A stretch of DNA of 9,519 nucleotides from Acidobacteriota bacterium (GTDB lineage: Bacteria; Acidobacteriota; UBA4820; DSQY01): assembly GCA_022759065.1 (NCBI GenBank), contig JAEMPZ010000222.1, positions 1 to 9,519 on the forward strand, given 5' to 3'. Shown here piece by piece: positions 1 through 4,881 of the stretch. Positions within the stretch are counted from its first letter, which is position 1, and each line of letters begins with the position of its first letter. The notes beneath the pieces were generated by a model, which was not told the origin of the DNA, searched no databases, and worked only from the letters and a program-made list of their open reading frames with translations. The position numbers and the translations under genes were made by a program.

Positions 1-718
1 CGTAAGCGTTCTGAAGCGCCCCGCCCGACGGATTGTGGACCGTTCCGGTCACCGTCGTGCCTGCGGTAAGGGCGAAGTCCTGCGTCAGGTTGCCGGTCCC
101 CGAAACCAGCGTCCCAGTGCCAGCAAGGTTCGCCGATAGTGGAGGCAGAAGGATTATCATGAAGTTGGTGCCCGACCCAGGCCAGTAGAGGGTGTAATGG
201 CCAGAAGAATCGGTCTTGGCGCAATAATAGAAGCCCACGCCATGGCCGCAATTGCCCTCGGCCAGGAGAGCAACACCTACGTCGGGGACGACAGTTCCAG
301 AAGAAGTCACTTGGCCAGTAATGGTGTTTGAGCCAGGGCTGAAAGTAGTCGTGTTAACGTTAAGCGGGTAGCCGGCCGAGCTTACGGAGTCCACCACGAC
401 GAACATATTGCCTGTCACCGCAGTCGCCGGGACTTGGCAGAGGATTATCCCCCGGCCCTTGGAGACGTAAACGTTTGGAGAGGCCACCGTTCCCCCCCCG
501 CTCTTGGCGAAAAGGACGCTTGTCGTCGTTCCGTCGAAGTTCTCGCCCTCTATGCCTATCCACCCGTTGACTTGGCCTTTGTTATTGTTCGCATCCATCC
601 CGATGTCGCGGATGACAGGCGTCGCCGTTGCCCAAAACGTCACTGAGAGGACAAACGCGGCGCAAGCGACGAATCCCTTTTTTGCCGTCCCGTACAGAAA
701 AATATTTTTATAGCTCAT
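1..718 (-). CDS. Secreted protein with TIG-like and carboxypeptidase-regulatory-like domains (partial, C-terminus outside window)
   Basis: The minus strand is open from 718 to the left edge (239 codons seen). I chose the ATG at 718 because GGGAGG lies 8 nt upstream; an in-frame ATG at 724 is only 2 nt from it. Residues 1-33 look like a Sec signal peptide: basic start (KKG), hydrophobic FVACAAFVLSVTFWA, probable cut near ATA-TP. Residues about 34-126 resemble an IPT/TIG immunoglobulin-like fold (GWIGIEGENFDG followed by a V-rich strand). Residues about 132-220 match a carboxypeptidase-regulatory-like beta-sandwich (ITGQVTSSG, then TDSSGHYTLYWPG). A second copy starts near 222 (TVTGTVHNPSGGALQNAY). 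Such domains occur in large exported or cell-surface proteins. The ligand and total length are unknown. No enzyme motif is visible in this part. Confidence 0.8.
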   Translation of the reverse strand, partial: MSYKNIFLYGTAKKGFVACAAFVLSVTFWATATPVIRDIGMDANNNKGQVNGWIGIEGENFDGTTTSVLFAKSGGGTVASPNVYVSKGRGIILCQVPATAVTGNMFVVVDSVSSAGYPLNVNTTTFSPGSNTITGQVTSSGTVVPDVGVALLAEGNCGHGVGFYYCAKTDSSGHYTLYWPGSGTNFMIILLPPLSANLAGTGTLVSGTGNLTQDFALTAGTTVTGTVHNPSGGALQNAY

Positions 719-742
719 CTCCATGACCTCCCACCATAATAT

Positions 743-771
743 AACATAGGCTGAACAGGCATGCTTTGCAA
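743..771 (-). promoter_or_regulatory. Possible sigma-70-type promoter for the secreted protein
   Basis: Read on the minus strand, TTGCAA (771-766) and TATGTT (748-743) are separated by exactly 17 nt. Each hexamer matches the consensus at 4 of 6 positions. It lies in the 84-nt gap between the metallophosphoesterase stop and the ATG at 718, so the secreted protein may be transcribed on its own. The AT-rich stretch just downstream offers other -10 choices. This is a weak motif match only. Confidence 0.3.
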
Positions 772-802
772 CCGGGCCATTCTGGCGCGGGGCTCTGCTA
801 AA

Positions 803-1945
803 TTAATGTAGCGATTCAAGGTCAATCACTGTGATTTCAGGCGGGGCGCCGAAGCGGACAGGCGGGCCCCAAGTGCCTGTCCCTCTGCTAACGTAAATCT
901 CGCCTCCTTCGGGAATCGTTGCCAAGCCGCGCCAAAAAGGGTACGAAAGCCTTGCAACGAAGTTGAATGGAAATATCTGGCCGCCGTGAACGTGGCCTGA
1001 GAGCTGCAAGTCAAAGCGCCCAGCGGCGCCCTCCTTGATGACAGGCTGATGTTTCAGAAGGATTATGAAGTTGGAGGGATCGGCAGCGGCCAGGATCGGC
1101 CTCTCGTCCGGTGCTCCTTGGCCATTATTGAGGTGAGAACCGGCTGGATCGTCAACTCCAACCACCGTTAACCAATTTCCAACGCGGGCTTGCTCCTGGC
1201 GCAAGACGGTGAAACCCGCCTTTCTGGTAAATTCGAGCGATTTCTGGATGCCGGCATAGAATTCATGGTTGCCCGTCACGGCGAACTTTCCGACGCGCGC
1301 CGGCAAAGCGGCCAGGCGGTCCGACAGCCCGTCAAGCTCCGACACGTCGCCGTCAACCAAGTCTCCTGTTGAAACAAGGAGGTCCGGGAGCGATGCCTGC
1401 ACTGCCGAAGCCATGCGGCCCATCAACCCACGCCGCAAAATCAGCCCGAAATGGACGTCGCTGATCTGGACGATGCGAAAGCGGCCTACCTCCCTTGGAA
1501 CCTTGGCGCTCCGGATTACGATGTGCTCCGTGCGAATCGCCCTGGCCTCAAAGAAGCCATAAACATTACCCAAAAGGCTGATCGTGAGAGCCACGAAAAA
1601 TGAGAGTCTCACGCTTGGAGCAAAGCGCGCAACCTGCTCGCCGAAGGCCAAGCCCGCGAGCGTCCCTGTCCCGCGCAAGAGATCAAATGCCACGGAGGCG
1701 CAGATAAAGAGGAAGAGAAACCCAAGCCAACACCAACCGATCCACGCCATCACCCGCGCAATGCCAACAAGGTTCGCGCGTTCGCACATGCGCATGAGCA
1801 CTGGCGCAAGGATCATCAGGAGAAGCCAGCCGCCAAGCAGCATCGTTCCCTTGGCGCCCAGAGACAGCGCCGCCCTCGCCCGCCAGAGGAGGTAGCCGTT
1901 CATAGAGCCGTAAATGGCAAGGTAGAAGACAAGAAAGGCGGTCAT
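803..1945 (-). CDS. Membrane-anchored calcineurin-like metallophosphoesterase (YkuE-type)
   Basis: This is a 380-residue protein with an N-terminal membrane part and a C-terminal binuclear metal phosphoesterase domain. Hydrophobic segments lie near residues 1-20, 35-52, 65-86 and 112-131, suggesting four helices. The catalytic domain (about 155-376) shows all the expected motifs in order: D163-x-H165 (ISDVHFG), G194-D195 (TGDLVDG), G225-N226-H227-E228, H299 (KHQP) and G317-H318-x-H320-G-G-Q. Such enzymes hydrolyse phosphomono- or diesters. Relatives include B. subtilis YkuE and lipid-A-precursor hydrolases, but the substrate cannot be read from the sequence. The start has a purine-rich AAGGGGG about 5 nt upstream. 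It follows the cyclophilin gene after a repeat-filled 188-nt spacer. All metal ligands are present, so it should be active. Confidence 0.88.
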   Translation of the reverse strand: MTAFLVFYLAIYGSMNGYLLWRARAALSLGAKGTMLLGGWLLLMILAPVLMRMCERANLVGIARVMAWIGWCWLGFLFLFICASVAFDLLRGTGTLAGLAFGEQVARFAPSVRLSFFVALTISLLGNVYGFFEARAIRTEHIVIRSAKVPREVGRFRIVQISDVHFGLILRRGLMGRMASAVQASLPDLLVSTGDLVDGDVSELDGLSDRLAALPARVGKFAVTGNHEFYAGIQKSLEFTRKAGFTVLRQEQARVGNWLTVVGVDDPAGSHLNNGQGAPDERPILAAADPSNFIILLKHQPVIKEGAAGRFDLQLSGHVHGGQIFPFNFVARLSYPFWRGLATIPEGGEIYVSRGTGTWGPPVRFGAPPEITVIDLESLH

Positions 1946-1983
1946 TGCAACCCCCTTCAGGAACGAGCCTGGGATAATGGATG

Positions 1984-2109
1984 GTTAAGGGGTAAAGGGT
2001 AAAGGGTGAAGAAGTAAAGGGGTAAAGGGGTAAAGGGTAAAGGAGCACATCTCTGCACGCTTCACTCCTAACCCTTCACTCTTCACGCTTCACGCTTCAC
2101 TCTTTTTAC
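1984..2109. repeat. Two opposed arrays of 7-8-nt repeats able to fold into a long imperfect hairpin
   Basis: On the plus strand, 1984-2043 is a run of units like GGTAAAG or GGTGAAG. After a short unrelated centre, 2059-2109 is a run of units like CTTCACT or CTTCACG. Because the arrays are near-complementary, minus-strand RNA could pair GGGUUAGGAG (2073-2064) with CUCCUUUACCC (2044-2034), and further units could add G-U wobble pairs. The array lies between the cyclophilin stop and the metallophosphoesterase start and encodes nothing convincing. It could be a processing or attenuation structure, or simply slippage-prone repeat DNA. It is too imperfect and lacks the final U-run of a classic terminator. 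Confidence 0.6.
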
Positions 2110-2133
2110 GCTTGACCTTCTTCTCACTGTCTG

Positions 2134-2601
2134 CTAAACGACGGTGCAGCGCTCTATGACGACGTCCTTGAGAGGCTTGTCTCCCGGCCCTTTGGCGCAT
2201 TTAGCGATCGCCTCTACGACGTCCATTCCATGGACAACTTCCCCGAAAATCGTGTGCTTGCCGTTTAGCCACGCCGTGGGCGCCAGAGTAATGAAAAACT
2301 GGCTGCCGTTGGTGCAGGGGCCGGCGTTAGCCATCGCCAAAAGTCCCTTTCGGTCGAAGCATAGCGAGGGATGAGTCTCGTCCTCGAAGTTCTTCCCCCA
2401 GATGGATTTGCCGCCTCGGCCTGTTCCTGTTGGGTCTCCGCCTTGTATCATGAACCCCTCAATCACGCGGTGGAAAATAACCTTGTCGTAATAGCCGTCC
2501 TTGGCGTGCTTGGAGAAGTTCTCGCACGCCTTTGGCGCTTTGTCAGGGAAAAGCTTCAACGTTATGTCGCCGTTGTTCGTGTGCAGCGTGACCTGGGACA
2601 T
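2134..2601 (-). CDS. ppiB: Cyclophilin-type peptidyl-prolyl cis-trans isomerase
   Basis: This 155-residue single-domain cyclophilin should catalyse cis-trans isomerisation of X-Pro bonds and assist protein folding. The active site is complete when aligned by motif to human cyclophilin A: R45, F50, M51 and Q53 ([13 protein letters not shown]), A91 and N92 (AMANAG), Q101 and F103 (SQFFIT), W111 and L112, and H116. These correspond to R55, F60, M61, Q63, A101, N102, Q111, F113, W121, L122 and H126, a constant offset of ten. W111 is the residue usually tied to cyclosporin binding. There is no signal peptide, so it should be cytoplasmic. AAGGAGG lies 5 nt before the ATG and just downstream of the preceding gene's stop, so the two are almost certainly co-transcribed. 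Confidence 0.95.
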   Translation of the reverse strand: MSQVTLHTNNGDITLKLFPDKAPKACENFSKHAKDGYYDKVIFHRVIEGFMIQGGDPTGTGRGGKSIWGKNFEDETHPSLCFDRKGLLAMANAGPCTNGSQFFITLAPTAWLNGKHTIFGEVVHGMDVVEAIAKCAKGPGDKPLKDVVIERCTVV

Positions 2602-2610
2602 TTGGCCTCC

Positions 2611-3537
2611 TTACTCTTCCGCCGGAGTGATCCGGGCGCGGCCCAAACTCTTAGACCGGTAAAGCGCCTCGTCGGCTGTTTTGAGAAGCGCTTCGAGGTC
2701 CGTGTGGCGCACCATCTTTGTGACCAGTCCGCCGCTTATAGTGACGCGGCCCCCAGCCATTTCCGGGGCCTCAATCGCGGCAATGCCCTTCTCAATTCGC
2801 TCGGCCACCCTGAGCGCGGCGCGCAGGTCGGTCTGCGGAAAGAGCACGACGAATTCATCTCCGCCGTAGCGGCCGAAGATGTCGTAGTCTCTAAGGCTGG
2901 AGGCAACCGCGCGGCAGAGAGCCACAAGCACTTCGTCGCCAACCTGGTGGCCGAAGGTATCGTTGATCTCTTTGAATCGGTCAACGTCGAAGAGAAGCAA
3001 GGAAAGCTGCAACCCGAGGCGGGCGCTTCGTTCGAACTCCTTGCGCGCCAGCTCCAGAAAATGGCGGCGGTTATAAATTTTGGTGAGGCCGTCGGTCGTG
3101 GAAAGCTCCAGCAGCAAAGCGTTTTTCTGCCGGAGCTCGTCTTGAAGCGTCTTGATTTTTAGGTGAACCTTCACGCGCGCCAGCAGCTCGCCCGCGTGAA
3201 AAGGCTTGGTGATGTAGTCGCTGGCGCCTGAGGAGAGAACTTTGATCTTCTGGTCAACGTCTCCTATGGCCGTGAGCATGATGACAGGCACCTCGGCCAG
3301 TTCGGGGCGGCTGCCCACGAGCTGGAGGAACTTTAGCCCGTCGAATTCAGGCATCACCAGGTCGCAAAGCACCAAATCGGCGGCCTTGTCCAGGAGGGAG
3401 CGGAAACCTTCAAGGCCGTTTGATGCTTCGCGGCACGTGACGCCGATGCCTTCGCTTTCCAGCGCCTCCTTGATTTCGCGCCGTATGGCTGGAGAATCGT
3501 CAACTATGAGAACCCTGCGTTCTTTGGGCATGTCCAT
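2611..3537 (-). CDS. Response regulator with GGDEF diguanylate cyclase output (PleD-like)
   Basis: This 308-residue protein has a receiver domain (about 8-125) joined by a short helical linker (about 126-145) to a GGDEF domain (about 146-303). Receiver residues are all present: acidic pair D13/D14, phospho-acceptor D59 (LCDLVMP), T89 and K111 (ITKPF). The catalytic signature is G225-G226-D227-E228-F229, preceded by the usual FDVDRFKEIND metal/GTP region. R216-x-x-D219 lies five residues before GGDEF and matches the inhibitory I-site, so c-di-GMP made from two GTP should feed back on the enzyme. Phosphorylation would favour the active dimer. No histidine kinase gene is in the window, so its partner is unknown. 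The first ATG is preferred (GGAG 9 nt upstream); a second ATG is two codons in. It diverges from the Rrf2 gene. Confidence 0.93.
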   Translation of the reverse strand: MDMPKERRVLIVDDSPAIRREIKEALESEGIGVTCREASNGLEGFRSLLDKAADLVLCDLVMPEFDGLKFLQLVGSRPELAEVPVIMLTAIGDVDQKIKVLSSGASDYITKPFHAGELLARVKVHLKIKTLQDELRQKNALLLELSTTDGLTKIYNRRHFLELARKEFERSARLGLQLSLLLFDVDRFKEINDTFGHQVGDEVLVALCRAVASSLRDYDIFGRYGGDEFVVLFPQTDLRAALRVAERIEKGIAAIEAPEMAGGRVTISGGLVTKMVRHTDLEALLKTADEALYRSKSLGRARITPAEE

Positions 3538-3554
3538 GTGGTGTCACTCCAACT

Positions 3555-3576
3555 CAAGGCGCCGTCCTTGCGGCGC
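3555..3576 (-). other. Alternative hairpins in the leader of the GGDEF gene
   Basis: GCGCCG (3559-3564) and CGGCGC (3571-3576) form a 6-bp GC stem around a 6-nt loop. On the minus-strand RNA the loop reads CAAGGA. CAAGG (3555-3559) can instead pair with CCTTG (3566-3570), so the two stems exclude each other. The element lies between the likely promoter and the ribosome-binding site, about 18-39 nt before the ATG. A role in translation control is possible, but short GC stems arise easily by chance in this composition. Confidence 0.3.
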
Positions 3577-3584
3577 AGGTATCA

Positions 3585-3613
3585 ACTATATGTCAACCAG
3601 CACCCTTTCGCAA
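3585..3613 (-). promoter_or_regulatory. Candidate sigma-70 promoter for the GGDEF-cyclophilin operon
   Basis: On the minus strand, TTGCGA (3613-3608) and TATAGT (3590-3585) are separated by 17 nt and match consensus at 4/6 and 5/6. Transcription would begin near 3578 and give a leader of about 40 nt. A perfect TTGACA (3596-3591) lies in the spacer, but no good -10 box follows it at the right distance. Confidence 0.5.
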
Positions 3614-3640
3614 CGGCGGGCTGCCGCCCCAACTCCGCGC

Positions 3641-3669
3641 TTGACAAAGGGCGTCTCAGGGCATATAAT
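3641..3669 (+). promoter_or_regulatory. Consensus sigma-70 promoter of the Rrf2-family regulator gene
   Basis: A perfect -35 box TTGACA (3641-3646) and a perfect -10 box TATAAT (3664-3669) are 17 nt apart, which is the ideal spacing. Transcription should start near 3676, about 13 nt before the ATG at 3689, giving a very short leader. Such a strong core promoter would need repression, and the palindrome at 3655-3680 covers its -10 box and predicted start. Confidence 0.85.
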
Positions 3670-3680
3670 CATGTCTTGAG
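3655..3680. promoter_or_regulatory. Operator 1: 26-bp palindrome over the Rrf2 gene -10 box
   Basis: Left arm CTCAGGGCAT and right arm ATGTCTTGAG flank a 6-nt centre. The arms are reverse complements at 8 of 10 positions. Both arms recur identically at 4135-4160, while the centre differs. Covering the -10 hexamer and start site suggests repression by blocking RNA polymerase. The likely binder is the adjacent Rrf2-family protein (autoregulation). That assignment is inference; the duplication and symmetry are seen directly. Confidence 0.75.
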
Positions 3681-3688
3681 GTGGTTGA

Positions 3689-4120
3689 ATGGTCAGCCAG
3701 ACGACAAGATACGCGCTGCAGATACTTGGATACCTCGCGGACCATGGTGGCGGGCTTGTCAGCGGCGACGAGATTGCGCGGCAGACCAACATTCCGGCAA
3801 ACTACCTTTCCAAAATCCTGAACCAGTTGAGGAAGGCCGGCTTCGTGGAGTCGCAAAAGGGCTGGGGGGGAGGGTTCGCGCTCAAGCCGGGCGCCTCGCT
3901 CCGTCCGATTGGCGACGTGCTCGAAACTTTCGAGGGAAGCGGCCCCAATGGAATTGACGAATGCGTGTTCGGCCTGCCACGCTGTGATGAACAGAACCCA
4001 TGCCCCCTCCATTCCCACTGGGCGAAAATCAGGGACTCTTACGCCAAGATGCTCCAGGGCACGACGATAGCCAAACTCAAGCGCCAGGGGAGCAAAATGG
4101 GCCGCAACTCGGCGCGATAA
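3689..4120 (+). CDS. Rrf2-family transcriptional regulator with a three-cysteine Fe-S motif (NsrR/IscR-like)
   Basis: This 143-residue protein is close to the usual family length. Residues about 1-68 form the winged helix-turn-helix: QTTRYALQILGYLA, then IPANYLSKILNQLRKAGFV, then the wing GWGGGFAL. C92, C99 and C105 (spacing C-x6-C-x5-C) sit where IscR and NsrR bind a [2Fe-2S] or [4Fe-4S] cluster. H108 lies at the place of the IscR histidine ligand. NsrR senses NO and IscR senses Fe-S status. The neighbouring NO reductase and hemerythrin favour an NO-sensing role, but sequence alone cannot separate the two. GAGGTGG lies about 5 nt before the ATG. The palindrome in its own promoter suggests autorepression. 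Confidence 0.9.
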   Translation: MVSQTTRYALQILGYLADHGGGLVSGDEIARQTNIPANYLSKILNQLRKAGFVESQKGWGGGFALKPGASLRPIGDVLETFEGSGPNGIDECVFGLPRCDEQNPCPLHSHWAKIRDSYAKMLQGTTIAKLKRQGSKMGRNSAR

Positions 4121-4134
4121 TTTTTTTTGCCGCA

Positions 4135-4160
4135 CTCAGGGCATATATGGATGTCTTGAG
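4135..4160. promoter_or_regulatory. Operator 2: second copy of the 26-bp palindrome, ahead of the hemerythrin gene
   Basis: Both 10-nt arms (CTCAGGGCAT and ATGTCTTGAG) are identical to operator 1; only 3 of the 6 central bases differ. TATATG (4144-4149) sits exactly where TATAAT sits in operator 1 and may act as a -10 box. The position 17 nt upstream is only a T-run, so the core promoter here looks weak. The site ends 66 nt before the hemerythrin ATG and probably controls the hemerythrin, NO reductase and cytochrome genes together. Confidence 0.75.
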
Positions 4161-4226
4161 CGGTTACAGGTAACGTGGGGCGACGCGGCATCCAGCCAGC
4201 CCCGCATTTAGGTGAAAGGAGAGAAC

Positions 4227-4838
4227 ATGACCAAGGCCATTGAAACGCTTATGAACGAACACCGGCTCATCGAGCAGGTGCTGGGCTCGCTGGAAACGTA
4301 CATTGAATCCGTGGAGGCTGGCAAAGAAGCGCCCCGCGAGGCCCTTCGCGGCTACGCGGAATTCTTCTCGAACTTCGCGGACAAGTGCCACCACGGAAAA
4401 GAGGAGGACCAGCTCTTCGCGCTGATGGCCAAGAACGGCTTCCCCACGGAGTACGGCCCAATCGCCGTGATGCTTTCCGACCACGCGGAGGGAAGAAGCA
4501 GCGTAAAGGCTTTGGCCGCGATAGCAAGCGGCTCCGGCCCTTTGAGCGCAAAAGAGAGATCGGACGCGGCCGGCTTGGCGAGGAACTACATCGCCCTGTT
4601 GCGCTCCCATATCCTGAAGGAGGACAATATCCTCTACCCGATGGCGTTGCAGGCGATCAAAGGAGAACAGATGGACGAGCTGGCCGCCGAGTTCGAAGCC
4701 TTTGAAAAGAAGGTCATGGGCGAAGGCGCGCACGAGCGCTTTCACGCGCTGGCCGAGGAGCTAATCGCCGCCTACCCGCCGGATCCAGTCAAGATGTCAG
4801 CAACATCAGCGTGCGTGGGCTGCTCCGGCCACGCTTGA
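4227..4838 (+). CDS. Hemerythrin-domain diiron protein
   Basis: This 203-residue protein begins at the ATG at 4227, preceded by AAAGGAGAG. An in-frame GTG at 4212 overlaps the ribosome-binding region and is unlikely to be used. The HHE fold (about 3-165) has the expected ligand pattern: H12 (NEHRLIE), H55/H56 with E59/E60 (CHHGKEED), H86 (SDHAEGR) and H128 with E132/D133 (SHILKEDNILYP). Such four-helix proteins bind O2 or NO at a diiron centre, and relatives (YtfE/RIC type) repair or protect Fe-S proteins under nitrosative stress. The tail ends with C196-V-G-C199, which could bind a metal or be redox-active. No signal peptide is seen, so it should be cytoplasmic. It lies 43 nt before the NO reductase gene, with operator 2 upstream. 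Confidence 0.9.
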   Translation: MTKAIETLMNEHRLIEQVLGSLETYIESVEAGKEAPREALRGYAEFFSNFADKCHHGKEEDQLFALMAKNGFPTEYGPIAVMLSDHAEGRSSVKALAAIASGSGPLSAKERSDAAGLARNYIALLRSHILKEDNILYPMALQAIKGEQMDELAAEFEAFEKKVMGEGAHERFHALAEELIAAYPPDPVKMSATSACVGCSGHA

Positions 4839-4881
4839 TTACACGCACAAGCGAAAAAACCTTGTTGCAGAGGAGAGTGCC

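Noticed and set aside
2371..3162. Plus-strand ORF (263 codons) opposite the cyclophilin and GGDEF genes
   Set aside because: It crosses two well-supported minus-strand genes, has no ribosome-binding site and shows no recognisable domain.
3591..3596. Perfect TTGACA on the minus strand as -35 box for the GGDEF gene
   Set aside because: No acceptable -10 hexamer lies 15-19 nt downstream; the pair at 3608-3613 and 3585-3590 fits better.
4101..4128. Possible intrinsic terminator after the Rrf2 gene
   Set aside because: The stem GCCG/CGGC is only 4 bp, and 7 nt separate it from the T8 run at 4121-4128. It is too weak to call, so read-through into the hemerythrin gene remains possible.
3656..4135. 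Minus-strand ORF (159 codons) opposite the Rrf2 gene
   Set aside because: It is the antisense shadow of a clear Rrf2 protein, and it would run through the operator and promoter region.
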